Source of the DNA: PALSA-1006 sp964532405
GTDB taxonomy: Bacteria > Pseudomonadota > Gammaproteobacteria > Burkholderiales > Gallionellaceae
NCBI GenBank assembly: GCA_964532405.1
Contig: CAZHIC010000002.1
Span: 62,001-126,000 of the forward strand
DNA: 64,000 nt
Direction: 5' to 3'
The position numbers were made by a program, and so were the translations under genes. Within the stretch, counting starts at the first letter, position 1; each line of letters starts with the position of its first letter. A model generated the notes under the pieces. The model ran no database searches. It was not told the DNA's origin and saw only the letters and a program-made list of their open reading frames with translations. Positions 16,395 through 25,270 of the stretch are shown one piece after another.

Positions 16395-18167
16395 CTATTT
16401 TATCATTATTTCTTGGAAGGATCCGGTTCGCTTAATTTCGCCGTCACTTAGCTCTACTACCTGAGTACAGTTTCTCAGCGTAGTAATACGGTGAGCAATG
16501 ATAAGAATGGTGAGATTTTCACTGAGACCGTCAATGGCTTGCATGACGGCCTGTTCTGTTTCGTTGTCCAGCGCGCTGGTAGCCTCGTCAAAAATAATAA
16601 CATCGGCTTGCTTATAGAGTGCGCGGGCAATACCTATGCGCTGACGCTGACCACCAGACAGGCGTACACCACGTTCTCCTACGAAAGTTTGATATTGCAT
16701 AGGCCAAGTTTCAATGATGTCAGCAATCTGCGCCTGTTGCGCAGCTTGCCTGACACGCTCATGATCTATCTGATCTTTGTCGATGCCAAAGGCAATGTTT
16801 TCTTCAATTGTACTGTCGGCGAGAAAAATGGCCTGTGGCACATGTGCAATATGCGCTTGCCAGTTGCGATGATTGCCCTCCGAAATTACCTGCCCATCAA
16901 TTTCAAGAGCACCATCGGTTGGCGACAACAACCCCATTACAATATCAAGAAGTGTACTTTTGCCACTCCCGGTCGTGCCAATAAAACCGATGCGACTGCC
17001 CTTAGCGACGTTGAGATTTACATTATTAATTACCCACGGTGTTTGCGGGCTGTAGCGAAACGATAGCTGATTCAGACTTATCTGATGCGTGAACGGAAGC
17101 GACTTGGTGATTGACTGGCCTGCGTAATCAGGGAGCGGCTGATCAATCAATTGTAGCGCATCTTGCAATGAAGCCTGCCCAGCTCGAATAGTGGACAATG
17201 CGGCGTATGCTTGTTGCAGTATGGGCAGCAAGCGCTGCGCACCGAGCGCTAAAGCACCAAGAACAGGAATACCATTGGCAATTCCGCCTGTTTGCTGAGA
17301 GAGCGAATAAGCTAACGCGGCGATGAGCAACATACCCAGTGCCTCTGTGCCATAACGTGGGCTTTGACTTATGAAAACATTATTGCCTTGAGCACGACGC
17401 AAGGCGTTATCGGCTTTGCGGTATATCTGACAATAAAGCTCCTGGCTTCCATCAATCAGCACATCGCGTATTCCCCCCAATCCTTCCTGCAACGATTTGA
17501 TGACTTGAATAGACTCGCGAGCAATGCGCTGACTATTTATCAATAGTCTCTTGCGCGTAAGCCGGATAATGACAGCGTAGATCACGCCAAAACCGCCAAA
17601 TGTAGTCAATGCAATAACTGGATCAATCGATAACAATGCTGCCAGAATTACACTCAGCATAATGCTGGCGCTGATGATGGACAAGACCGGCATCATGATA
17701 CTGTGGATTACTCCGTCAGATTTGCCTGAAATACCGCCAATTACTTCACTACTGTTTCGGGCTACATGAACCGCGTAGTGCTGGTAAAGAGTTCGACGAT
17801 AAATGCTCATGCTTAGGTCGGCACCTGTTGCGAAGGAAAGACGGGTACTCGTCCAGAGCAATAACAAACGCATTGCCCCCGCTATGAGGGCTGCCATACC
17901 AAACACAATGGTCAATGGCAGTAAAAGCTGTTCTGCTGAGGCAATCCCCAAGACTTGAATGAAGGGCTGTGCGACCGGATGTCCAAAAACACGGCTTGGT
18001 GCGGTCAAAACAGCAAGAAACGGCAATACCGCACCAATGCTAAGGATTTCAGCGAACGAGGCAAGAATCATCAAAACAAGCAGGAGGCCAAATTGCCTCC
18101 GTCGCCTTGAACTAATATGAAACCAGAGACGACTTAGGAGCAGAGTGATGGGTTGCGTGGTTTGCAT
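16395..18167 (-). CDS. ABC exporter / lipid-linked glycan flippase, PglK-MsbA type
   Basis: Half-transporter of about 590 residues. The N-terminal part holds about six transmembrane segments (first at FGLLLVLMILASFAEILSI). The C-terminal ATPase has Walker A FIGTTGSGKSTLLD, a Q-loop in HVPQAIFLADS, signature RLSGGQRQRIGIARA, Walker B DVIIFDEATSALD and the switch histidine in LIIAHRITTL. The FAEILSIGAVLPFLAVL opening resembles PglK, the flippase for undecaprenyl-linked oligosaccharide. The start is ATG at 18167, 10 bp after the ugd stop; the upstream open frame overlaps ugd and is not family-like. It probably moves a lipid-linked glycan built from the island sugars across the inner membrane. 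Confidence 0.85.
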   Translation of the reverse strand: MQTTQPITLLLSRLWFHISSRRRRQFGLLLVLMILASFAEILSIGAVLPFLAVLTAPSRVFGHPVAQPFIQVLGIASAEQLLLPLTIVFGMAALIAGAMRLLLLWTSTRLSFATGADLSMSIYRRTLYQHYAVHVARNSSEVIGGISGKSDGVIHSIMMPVLSIISASIMLSVILAALLSIDPVIALTTFGGFGVIYAVIIRLTRKRLLINSQRIARESIQVIKSLQEGLGGIRDVLIDGSQELYCQIYRKADNALRRAQGNNVFISQSPRYGTEALGMLLIAALAYSLSQQTGGIANGIPVLGALALGAQRLLPILQQAYAALSTIRAGQASLQDALQLIDQPLPDYAGQSITKSLPFTHQISLNQLSFRYSPQTPWVINNVNLNVAKGSRIGFIGTTGSGKSTLLDIVMGLLSPTDGALEIDGQVISEGNHRNWQAHIAHVPQAIFLADSTIEENIAFGIDKDQIDHERVRQAAQQAQIADIIETWPMQYQTFVGERGVRLSGGQRQRIGIARALYKQADVIIFDEATSALDNETEQAVMQAIDGLSENLTILIIAHRITTLRNCTQVVELSDGEIKRTGSFQEIMIK

Positions 18168-18177
18168 GCCCACCCGC

Positions 18178-19344
18178 TCAATCTTTGCCGAACAAATCAC
18201 GGCTATAAATCTTGTCCGCCACATCACAGATATCGTCGCTGATTCGATTGGCCACGATGACATCGGCTTCTTTCTTGAATTGCGCCAAGTCATTAACCAC
18301 TCTTGAATGGAAGAACTCAATCTCTTTGAGCGCGGGCTCATAGACAATGACTTCGATCCCCTTGGCCTTGATGCGCTTCATGATGCCTTGGATGCTAGAG
18401 GCGCGAAAATTGTCTGAACCTGCTTTCATGACAAGGCGGTGAATGCCAACAATCTTGGGGTTGCGCCTGACGATACTGGCGGCAATGAAATCTTTGCGGG
18501 TTGAGTTGGCTTCGACGATGGCATGGATAAGGTTTTGCGGCACGTCACTGTAATTGGCTAGGAGCTGCTTGGTGTCTTTGGGCAGGCAGTAGCCGCCGTA
18601 GCCGAACGAGGGGTTGTTGTAGTAATCGCCGATGCGGGGATCAAGGCTGACTCCCTGAATGATCTGTTTAGTATCCAATCCGTGGGTAGCGGCGTAGGTG
18701 TCCAGCTCGTTGAAATAGGCGACACGCATGGCAAGGTAGGTATTGGCGAAGAGTTTGACTGCCTCGGCCTCGGTGGAATCGGTAAACAGAACGGCGATGT
18801 CTTGCTTGACAGCGCCCTGCTTGAGTAGGTTGGCAAAAGCCTCGGCACGCTTGGAGCGCTCGCCTATGACGATTCGCGAGGGGTGCAGATTGTCGTACAG
18901 AGCACGGCCTTCACGCAGAAATTCTGGCGAAAAGATGATGTTGTCGCAGTTGAAGTGCACACGAACTTTCGCTGTGTAGCCCACAGGGACAGTGGATTTA
19001 ATAACCATTACAGCCTGCGGGTTAATTTTGAGTACGTCTTGAATAACTGACTCAATTGAGCGGGTGTTGAAGTAGTTAGTCTCGGGGTCATAGTCGGTTG
19101 GCGTCGCGATAATGACATAATCTGCGTCGATGTATGCTTCGCGTTTGTCGAGCGTAGCCTTGAAGTTAAGAGGCTTGTTGGCTAGGTAGTCTTCGATTTC
19201 GGCATCCTCAATGGGCGATTGCTTGCGGTTAAGCATCTCGATTTTTTCCGAGACGATGTCGAGAGCCACGACTTCATTGTGTTGCGCCAGCAAAATGGCA
19301 TTGGAAAGACCGACGTAACCAGTGCCGGCAATAGCAATTTTCAT
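18178..19344 (-). CDS. ugd: UDP-glucose 6-dehydrogenase
   Basis: Oxidises UDP-glucose twice with NAD to UDP-glucuronate. The 388-residue length is the short enterobacterial form. Visible landmarks are MKIAIAGTGYVGLSNAILL, VIKSTVPVGYT, FSPEFLREGRALYDNLHPSR, the lysine in EAVKLFANTYLAMRVAYFNE, and the catalytic cysteine in FGYGGYCLPKDTKQL. The start overlaps the fcl stop by ATGA (19341-19344). Its product would feed the UDP-xylose synthase at the left edge of the window. Confidence 0.95.
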   Translation of the reverse strand: MKIAIAGTGYVGLSNAILLAQHNEVVALDIVSEKIEMLNRKQSPIEDAEIEDYLANKPLNFKATLDKREAYIDADYVIIATPTDYDPETNYFNTRSIESVIQDVLKINPQAVMVIKSTVPVGYTAKVRVHFNCDNIIFSPEFLREGRALYDNLHPSRIVIGERSKRAEAFANLLKQGAVKQDIAVLFTDSTEAEAVKLFANTYLAMRVAYFNELDTYAATHGLDTKQIIQGVSLDPRIGDYYNNPSFGYGGYCLPKDTKQLLANYSDVPQNLIHAIVEANSTRKDFIAASIVRRNPKIVGIHRLVMKAGSDNFRASSIQGIMKRIKAKGIEVIVYEPALKEIEFFHSRVVNDLAQFKKEADVIVANRISDDICDVADKIYSRDLFGKD

Positions 19345-20303
19345 CGTGTCAAACCCTCTAAATAATTTTTGAAAGCTAATTTAATTCCATCCATTAAATC
19401 CATTTCTGGCGCCCATCCCAGATTGCAGATTTTTGATACATCCAGAGTTTTACGCATCGTGCCATCCGGCTTACTGTTGTCTTGCACGAAACCTCCTCGG
19501 TAACCCACTACGTTGGCGACTGTTTCCGCCAATTCTCGTATGGTCAGGTCTTCTCCCGAGCCAACATTAATGAGAGGGCAACGCGACGACTCTACAAGTT
19601 CGTCGTAGCGCGTGTCCTCTAGTGTGGCGAGAAATACGAGCGCGTTGGCGAGATCATCCACATACAGGAATTCGCGCTTAGGCGTTCCACTGCCCCACAG
19701 CACCACCTCTTTAGCATTGGCTACACTGGCTTCATATACCTTGCGGATGAGTGCGGGCAAAACATGAGAATTATTCAAGTCGTAGTGGTCGCCAGGGCCG
19801 TATAGATTAGTGGGCATGACTGCCAACCATTTAGTTCCATATTCACGATTGTAAGACCAACACATTTCAATACCGGCAATCTTGGCTAACGCGTATGCGC
19901 GGTTGGTCGCCTCCAAGGGGCCAGTGAGCAAATATTCCTCTTTAATGGGTTGTGGACAATCTCGCGGGTAGATACATGAACTACCCAAAAAAATTAGGCG
20001 ATTAACTTTTGTCGCATACGCTGCGCGACAAACACCAGCCTCAACCAGTAAATTATTCATCAGAAATTCAACGGGATAAGTATTATTAGCATGAATACCG
20101 CCAACTTTGGCTGCGGCCAGAAATACAATTTCGGGACGCTCTTGCTCGAAGAAGCGCTGCGTGGTCGCCGCGTCTTCCAGATCAAGTTCGGCATGAGTAC
20201 GAGTGACTAGATTGGTATACCCCTGGCGTTGCAACTCTCGTACGATCGCGCTACCGGCCAGCCCACGATGACCTGCAATATATATCTTGGCATCTTTCTT
20301 CAT
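19341..20303 (-). CDS. fcl: GDP-L-fucose synthase
   Basis: Epimerase-reductase of 320 residues that converts GDP-4-keto-6-deoxymannose to GDP-L-fucose using NADPH. It has IYIAGHRGLAGSAIVREL, the LAAAKVGGIHANNTYPVEF segment, FLGSSCIYPRDCPQPIKEEYLLTGPLE, catalytic YALAKIAGIE, and MPTNLYGPGDHYDLNNSHVLPALI. All are typical of WcaG/Fcl. It begins 11 bp after the gmd stop and overlaps ugd by 4 bp, so gmd-fcl-ugd are one transcription unit. Confidence 0.95.
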   Translation of the reverse strand: MKKDAKIYIAGHRGLAGSAIVRELQRQGYTNLVTRTHAELDLEDAATTQRFFEQERPEIVFLAAAKVGGIHANNTYPVEFLMNNLLVEAGVCRAAYATKVNRLIFLGSSCIYPRDCPQPIKEEYLLTGPLEATNRAYALAKIAGIEMCWSYNREYGTKWLAVMPTNLYGPGDHYDLNNSHVLPALIRKVYEASVANAKEVVLWGSGTPKREFLYVDDLANALVFLATLEDTRYDELVESSRCPLINVGSGEDLTIRELAETVANVVGYRGGFVQDNSKPDGTMRKTLDVSKICNLGWAPEMDLMDGIKLAFKNYLEGLTR

Positions 20304-20314
20304 GTCAACCTGCG

Positions 20315-21433
20315 TTACTCGTGATAGTCGTAGGCTGCAAAACCGTGCTTCTTAACCAACTCGTCGCGCTCGGCACTCTTAAGGTCTTCGCGCACCATCT
20401 CGGACACGAGCTCTTGAAAGGTGGTCTTCGGCGTCCAACCGAGCTTCTCTCTCGCCTTAGTCGGGTCTCCCAGCAGGGTTTCCACTTCCGTGGGGCGGAA
20501 GTAGCGCGAGTCGACTTGAACTATACAGCGATCATCCTCTCCCCCAGCCCCTCTCCCGCCTGCGGGCGAGGGGAGATAACCTTTTTCATCCACGCCTTTG
20601 CCTTCCCAGCGAATTTTCATGCCTAGCTCTTCTGCGGCCGCATTGACAAAGTCGCGCACGCTGTATTGCACGCCGGTGGCGATGACGAAGTCTTCTGGCT
20701 GTTCTTGTTGCAGCATCAACCATTGCATCTCAACGTAGTCCTTGGCATGCCCCCAATCGCGCAGGGAATCCATGTTGCCCAGATACAGGCAGTCTTGCAG
20801 ATTAAGCTTGATGCGTGCCAGTGCGCGGGTAATCTTACGCGTGACGAAAGTTTCGCCACGAATCGGACTTTCATGATTGAAAAGAATGCCGTTGCAGGCG
20901 TAGATGCCATAGGCTTCGCGGTAGTTTACTGTTATCCAGTAAGCGTACATCTTAGCTACGGCATAGGGACTGCGAGGATAAAACGGCGTAGTTTCTTTTT
21001 GCGGCGTCTCTTGCACCAGCCCATACAGCTCGGAAGTGGAAGCTTGGTAGAAGCGGGTCTTTTTCTCCAAACCAAGGATGCGGATTGCCTCAAGAATGCG
21101 CAAAGTACCGATACCATCGGCATTGGCGGTGTATTCTGGAGTTTCAAACGAGACCGCCACATGGCTCATGGCAGCGAGGTTGTATATCTCATCCGGCTGC
21201 ACTTGCTGAATGATACGAATGAGATTGGTGGAATCAGTCAAGTCACCATAGTGCAATTTGAATTTTACATTATCGACATGAGGGTCTTGGTAAAGGTGGT
21301 CAATTCGGTCAGTGTTAAACAGCGAGGAACGACGCTTGACGCCATGGACGATATAGCCTTTTTTCAGCAACAACTCGGCTAGATAGGCGCCGTCTTGGCC
21401 AGTGATACCGGTGATCAATGCAACTTTGGTCAT
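20315..21433 (-). CDS. gmd: GDP-mannose 4,6-dehydratase with an in-frame repeat-derived loop
   Basis: Makes GDP-4-keto-6-deoxymannose, the precursor of GDP-fucose. The 372-residue protein has VALITGITGQDGAYLAELLL, YHGDLTDSTNL-type sequence (HYGDLTDSTNLIRII), QASTSELYGLVQETPQ, SPYAVAKMYAYWI, LFNHESPIRGETFVTRKI, and the C-terminal DSRYFRPTEVETLLGDPTKA. The start is ATG at 21433; 63 more open bases upstream are not family-like. Between EKGYL and DDRCIVQVDSRYF the usual variable loop is replaced by PSPAGGRGAGGE, the translation of a palindromic repeat also found at 27086-27123. It is divergent from manC, with about 100 bp between the two starts. Confidence 0.93.
   Translation of the reverse strand: MTKVALITGITGQDGAYLAELLLKKGYIVHGVKRRSSLFNTDRIDHLYQDPHVDNVKFKLHYGDLTDSTNLIRIIQQVQPDEIYNLAAMSHVAVSFETPEYTANADGIGTLRILEAIRILGLEKKTRFYQASTSELYGLVQETPQKETTPFYPRSPYAVAKMYAYWITVNYREAYGIYACNGILFNHESPIRGETFVTRKITRALARIKLNLQDCLYLGNMDSLRDWGHAKDYVEMQWLMLQQEQPEDFVIATGVQYSVRDFVNAAAEELGMKIRWEGKGVDEKGYLPSPAGGRGAGGEDDRCIVQVDSRYFRPTEVETLLGDPTKAREKLGWTPKTTFQELVSEMVREDLKSAERDELVKKHGFAAYDYHE
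20537..20579. repeat. Palindromic repeat copy inside gmd
   Basis: Plus-strand sequence with the pattern CCCCTCTCCCGC, four bases, GGGCGAGGGG, preceded by CTCCCCCAGC. It closely resembles the copy at 27086-27123 inside waaC, in the same orientation on the plus strand but translated on the opposite strand. It adds residues PSPAGGRGAGGE to gmd without a frame change. Confidence 0.82.
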
Positions 21434-21494
21434 AATTGAAAAGACTCTCGAAGTATTTGAGGTTGAAAAGCCAGCATGCACAAATAAGTTGCGC

Positions 21495-21513
21495 ATTATA
21501 ATTCAGCCTCGTT
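21495..21513 (+). promoter_or_regulatory. TATAAT-containing promoter-like motif upstream of manC
   Basis: ATTATAATTCAGCCTCGTT is identical at 18 of 19 bases to 26471-26489 upstream of waaC. TATAAT at 21497-21502 would be the -10 box, leaving a leader of about 28 bases before the manC ATG at 21536. No convincing -35 box is seen at the normal distance. The shared motif suggests common control of two envelope-sugar genes, by inference only. Confidence 0.5.
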
Positions 21514-21535
21514 AATTTTTTGCGGAAAAAATCCC

Positions 21536-22948
21536 ATGCTCTATCCCGTCATTCTTTCCGGTGGCTCCGGCACACGGCTATGGCCTCTTTCCCGCGCCGC
21601 TTTGCCGAAGCAGTTTTTACCGCTGGTTTCTGAAAAGACGATGTTCCAAGAAACACTAGGACGCCTACAGGGACTGTCAGGTATGGCTTCCCCCATTGTT
21701 GTATGCAACAACGAACATCGTTTTTTGGCGGCGGAGCAATTGCGGGCAATTGCTATCGCGCCACTGGAACTAATACTTGAGCCTTTCGGGCGCAATACTG
21801 CGCCCGCCGTAGCCGCTGCCGCTTTCACCGCCCAATCAAAAGATGCCAATGCCGTTCTGTTGGTTTTGCCAGCGGATCATCTTATTCAGAACGTGAAGGG
21901 ATTCCATCGCGCCATTCAGTCCGCACTAACATTGGCACAGCAAGACAAACTGGTTACTTTTGGCATCACACCAAATGAACCCGCAACTGGCTTCGGTTAC
22001 ATTGAGCGCGGCACTGTTCTGCAGGCTGCTGATCAAGCCTATACAGTCGCACGCTTCGTTGAAAAACCCGATCTTGAAAAAGCAAAAGAATTCCTAGCTT
22101 TCGGTAATTTCTTTTGGAATAGCGGCATGTTCGTTTTCAAGGCGTCGACCTATCTTGCCGAATTGCAGCAGCATCGCCCCGATATTTACACTGCCGCACA
22201 CCTTGCTTGGAAACTCAGCCACCGCGACCTTGATTTCTGTCGATTGGACGAAGCCGCGTTTGCCGAGTGTCCATCTGACTCTATCGACTATGCCGTCATG
22301 GAGCATACAAAATCAGCTGCCATGGTGACGGTGGACATTGGCTGGAGTGATATAGGCTCTTGGTCTTCGCTGGCCGTCGCCAGCGCACAGGATGCACGCG
22401 GCAACGCTTTGCGCGGCGATGTGTATGCAGCTGAAACAGACAACTGCTATATCCGCTCCGAAAGCCGTCTGGTTGCCGCCATTGGCGTAAAGGATCTGGT
22501 CATCGTGGAAACCGCCGATGCCATTTTGGTCACCCACAAGGATGCAGCGCAGGATGTAAAACATACCGTCGAATATCTCAAACAGGCGGAACGCTCCGAG
22601 CATCTGGTACATCGCCGCGTTTACCGTCCGTGGGGTTATTACGAGGGTATCGATATCGGTGAACGCTTTCAGGCAAAGCGCATTACGGTCAATCCCGGCG
22701 CCAAGCTCTCGTTGCAAAAACACCAGTTCCGCGCCGAACATTGGGTGGTCGTTTCCGGAAAGGCTCGTGTGACACGCGGAGAAGACTCACTTGTTTTAAA
22801 TGCGGATCAATCTACCTACATTCCGCTTGGTGTTATTCATCGTCTGGAAAACATAGGTACCGATCCGCTACATCTTATTGAAGTTCAGTCAGGCTCTTAT
22901 TTGGGCGAGGATGACATCGAGCGCTTTGAGGATGATTACAAACGGTAA
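21536..22948 (+). CDS. manC: Mannose-1-phosphate guanylyltransferase / mannose-6-phosphate isomerase
   Basis: Bifunctional type II enzyme of 470 residues supplying GDP-mannose. The N-terminal guanylyltransferase domain shows VILSGGSGTRLWPLSRAALPKQF, EPFGRNTAPAVAAAA, VLPADHLI, FVEKPDLEKA and NSGMFVFK. The C-terminal cupin isomerase domain (from about residue 350) has RPWGYYEGIDIGERFQAKRI, LQKHQFRAEHWVVVSG and YIPLGVIHRLEN. The gene is divergent from gmd-fcl-ugd, which use its product. No manB is present in the window. About 570 bp of repeat-rich, gene-free DNA follows. Confidence 0.96.
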   Translation: MLYPVILSGGSGTRLWPLSRAALPKQFLPLVSEKTMFQETLGRLQGLSGMASPIVVCNNEHRFLAAEQLRAIAIAPLELILEPFGRNTAPAVAAAAFTAQSKDANAVLLVLPADHLIQNVKGFHRAIQSALTLAQQDKLVTFGITPNEPATGFGYIERGTVLQAADQAYTVARFVEKPDLEKAKEFLAFGNFFWNSGMFVFKASTYLAELQQHRPDIYTAAHLAWKLSHRDLDFCRLDEAAFAECPSDSIDYAVMEHTKSAAMVTVDIGWSDIGSWSSLAVASAQDARGNALRGDVYAAETDNCYIRSESRLVAAIGVKDLVIVETADAILVTHKDAAQDVKHTVEYLKQAERSEHLVHRRVYRPWGYYEGIDIGERFQAKRITVNPGAKLSLQKHQFRAEHWVVVSGKARVTRGEDSLVLNADQSTYIPLGVIHRLENIGTDPLHLIEVQSGSYLGEDDIERFEDDYKR

Positions 22949-23483
22949 TTTATCCTTAAAAACTCAGTTACCCACAGAGCACAGAGAAGAAACAGGGGGT
23001 TATCAAAGATTCGGGTGTCTCTTTTTTGGTGAGTGCGTAATTCTTGGACATTCCTTATCTTTCTCTGTGAATTCTGTGGCTTGAACTACGATTCTACCCC
23101 CATCCTAACCTTCCCCCTTAAAGGGGGAAGGACTGGTTCGGTTTTGATGGAAAATCTCGGTTTAACCCAGATAATCCATTAGAAAATGCAGCCCACTTCC
23201 CCCTTTGTAAAAGGGGGATTGAGGGGGATTTTTTGCACTCGGATGAAATTCAAATCCCCCCTACCCCCCCTTTTGCAAAGGGAGGAATGTCGCTTCGTAG
23301 CACAGTCTGGCTCTAATGGACTTTCTGGGTTTAACCCTATCCCTTTTCGGCAATCTACGGGCAAACAGATTTGCAATCTGTTTTGTGACCGACTTAATAA
23401 TTCGCCCTTACAAAAGCTGCATTCAGAGCTGAATCCAAGCCTGCAACCAACTCGACCATTTTGCACGCCACAAAAACAAAGTC
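22949..23483. repeat. Gene-free stretch with several palindromic repeats
   Basis: No protein family is recognisable here. An imperfect inverted repeat joins CCCACAGAGCACAGAGAAGA (22971-22990) with TTTCTCTGTGAATTCTGTGG around 23060-23079; this resembles the one at 35258-35340. A perfect 23-base palindrome lies at 23109-23131 (CCTTCCCCC, TTAAA, GGGGGAAGG). Two copies of a third unit, at 23195-23234 and 23253-23289, face each other as an inverted pair (CCCCCTTTGTAAAAGGGGG and CCCCCCTTTTGCAAAGGGAGG). The open frames through this area are translations of the repeats. I see nothing definite in 23290-23483. Confidence 0.75.
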
Positions 23484-23517
23484 GCGACTAAATACACTTA
23501 TATGTTAAATTAGTCGC
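23484..23517. promoter_or_regulatory. Operator-like inverted repeat touching the start codon of the ATPase gene
   Basis: GCGACTAA at 23484-23491 is the exact reverse complement of TTAGTCGC at 23510-23517, with 18 bases between. The right arm ends immediately before the ATG at 23518. The spacer contains TATATGTTAAAT, which could serve as a -10 region for a nearly leaderless transcript, and no Shine-Dalgarno sequence is present. The layout suggests autoregulation or a structured start. This is inference. Confidence 0.5.
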
Positions 23518-24651
23518 ATGAAGCGCTATCTTGACAATCTGGTGCTTGCCGACCTTGCCATCAAAACGGTTGTGCTGACAGGGCCGCGACAAGTGGGTAA
23601 AACCACTCTGAGTCGACAGCTGATGCAGTCTTTCGGTAATGCGCAGTATTTAAACTGGGATGTGTTGGCTGATCGCGTGGTATTGCAGCGGCAGTCTTGG
23701 AGCCCTCGCGCAGGCGTACTGGTGATGGATGAGATTCACAAGATGTCGGACTGGAAGGGGTGGCTCAAGGGCGTTGTGGATGGGAAACCGGCGGGACAAT
23801 CACTGCTGGTGACGGGAAGTGCCCGCATGGAGACTTTTCGCCAGAGCGGCGATTCGTTGGCAGGAAGGTACTTTGCATTCAGGTTGCATCCGATTTCTGT
23901 GCGCGAATGGTGCGAACATAAAGGTGTTAGTCCTGCCGTAGCGCTCGATCACTTGTTGGAGCGGGGCGGGTTCCCGGAACCTTGTTTGGCTACCGATTTA
24001 ATTCAAGCCGACCGTTGGCGCGCACAGTATTTCACCGATCTGATTCGCGAGGATGTGCTTGAGTTTTCGCGCTTACATGAGATCAATACGATGCGACTGT
24101 TTGTCGAGTTGCTGCGTGAGCGCGTGGGATCTCCGTTGTCTTTGGCCTCAATTGCCCGCGACTTGGCCGTTGCCCCCGCAACCTTGAAACGTTACTTGGA
24201 TATATTGCAGGCGTTGTTCATCGTCTTTACGGTGCATCCGTGGCATCGCAACGTCGGGCGCGCTATTCTACAAACGCCGAAGGTATATTTTTTCGATACC
24301 AGTCTAGTTCGTGCTGATCAAGGCGTACGCTTGGAGAATGCCGTGGCCTGTATGCTGTTAAAGCAGGCCCATTTTCTTCAGGACAGCGAGGGGAGAGAGG
24401 CTGGTCTACATTACATCCGCACGAAGGACGGTGCTGAGATTGATTTTTCACTTAGCGAAGCGGGCAAATTGACACAGCTAATCGAATGCAAGTTGGGCGA
24501 CAATAAACTGCACCGGGCTTTAGCCAGATTTGCGGAACAGTTTGCCGATGCGGAAGCCGTGCAAATCGTTTATGACTTGCGCCAAGAAGAGTTCCGTAAT
24601 GGCATTGCCATCACCGATGCGGCAAATTGGCTGGCGCGGTTAGCGGCATGA
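23518..24651 (+). CDS. AAA-type ATPase with DUF4143 C-terminal domain
   Basis: Protein of 377 residues. The N-terminal P-loop is VLTGPRQVGKTTLSRQL and the Walker B is VLVMDEIHKMSDW; an arginine-finger-like TGSARMETFRQSGDSLAGRY follows. The C-terminal half matches the DUF4143 pattern, with a winged-helix-like LASIARDLAVAPATLKRYLDIL and a nuclease-like strand-lysine motif (AEIDFSLSEAGKLTQLIECKLG). These ATPases are widespread, often accessory or mobile, and their function is not settled. It stands alone, converging with the toxin-antitoxin genes that follow. No ribosome site is seen, and the start codon touches an inverted repeat. Confidence 0.85.
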   Translation: MKRYLDNLVLADLAIKTVVLTGPRQVGKTTLSRQLMQSFGNAQYLNWDVLADRVVLQRQSWSPRAGVLVMDEIHKMSDWKGWLKGVVDGKPAGQSLLVTGSARMETFRQSGDSLAGRYFAFRLHPISVREWCEHKGVSPAVALDHLLERGGFPEPCLATDLIQADRWRAQYFTDLIREDVLEFSRLHEINTMRLFVELLRERVGSPLSLASIARDLAVAPATLKRYLDILQALFIVFTVHPWHRNVGRAILQTPKVYFFDTSLVRADQGVRLENAVACMLLKQAHFLQDSEGREAGLHYIRTKDGAEIDFSLSEAGKLTQLIECKLGDNKLHRALARFAEQFADAEAVQIVYDLRQEEFRNGIAITDAANWLARLAA

Positions 24652-24732
24652 ACGGGGATTTTGGCTGCAATGGATAATCCGAGTTGCGCAAAAACTGCCC
24701 GTCTCTGCGAGCCTTAAACTCAATTAATTGAG

Positions 24733-24750
24733 CACCAGCCTTTGCTGGTG
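24733..24750. terminator. Short stem-loop between convergent genes
   Basis: CACCAGC and GCTGGTG form a perfect 7-bp stem with a CTTT loop between the converging ATPase and HEPN genes. On the plus strand a T5 run begins several bases after the stem rather than directly, so termination would be weak. The rest of the 24652-24790 interval shows nothing recognisable. Confidence 0.4.
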
Positions 24751-24790
24751 AGACGAATTTTTAGAGATACTTAATCAACGCTTCTTTAGT

Positions 24791-25270
24791 TTAAACCCAG
24801 CCGCGCTTCTCGATTTCAGCAATCATTTTGTCGGCAATGGCAACGAGTGTGGGCACGAAGGTGTGGCCGGTTTGTAGCGCACTGGCAAGCACTTCCATGT
24901 CTTCAACATATTCGTGGATCATTTGATTTCTGAGATTACGGATAGTCATCCACTCATCTGAAGATGTTATCCACCCCAAGCGTTCCGCACGATCAAGATT
25001 GTCGATGGCTGCCGATGTTTTTTCACCCATCGCATTTAATAACAGCGGTAAGAGCTTGTCGCCGACTGTATCTTGAAGACGACTAAATCGCCCCACAAAG
25101 GCTTCAACCCGTTCAGCCAAATCTACGTCGGTTTCCAGTTGACTCACCTCAACATGAGTGAAGGGTGCGGCAAACAACCTGCTGTCTGTTGTTAAAAGGT
25201 GCAGGCATTCTTTACGCACAACTCGCGTCAAAAATTGGAGGCGCAATAATTGCCGGGGGTTCGCATTCAT
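24791..25270 (-). CDS. HEPN-domain toxin-like protein (second module)
   Basis: All-helical protein of 159 residues. Near residue 120 it has RNQMIHEY, which fits the RX4HXY catalytic motif of HEPN ribonucleases. The start overlaps the stop of the nucleotidyltransferase gene by ATGA (25267-25270), the usual antitoxin-toxin layout. In characterised HepT/MntA pairs the nucleotidyltransferase silences the HEPN toxin by adding AMP to the tyrosine of this motif, and that tyrosine is present here. RNase activity is inferred from the family. Confidence 0.8.
   Translation of the reverse strand: MNANPRQLLRLQFLTRVVRKECLHLLTTDSRLFAAPFTHVEVSQLETDVDLAERVEAFVGRFSRLQDTVGDKLLPLLLNAMGEKTSAAIDNLDRAERLGWITSSDEWMTIRNLRNQMIHEYVEDMEVLASALQTGHTFVPTLVAIADKMIAEIEKRGWV

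Noticed and set aside
22949..23300. Possible CRISPR array from the repeated C-rich units
   Set aside because: Repeats are few, of different families, partly inverted to each other, not regularly spaced, and no cas genes are nearby.
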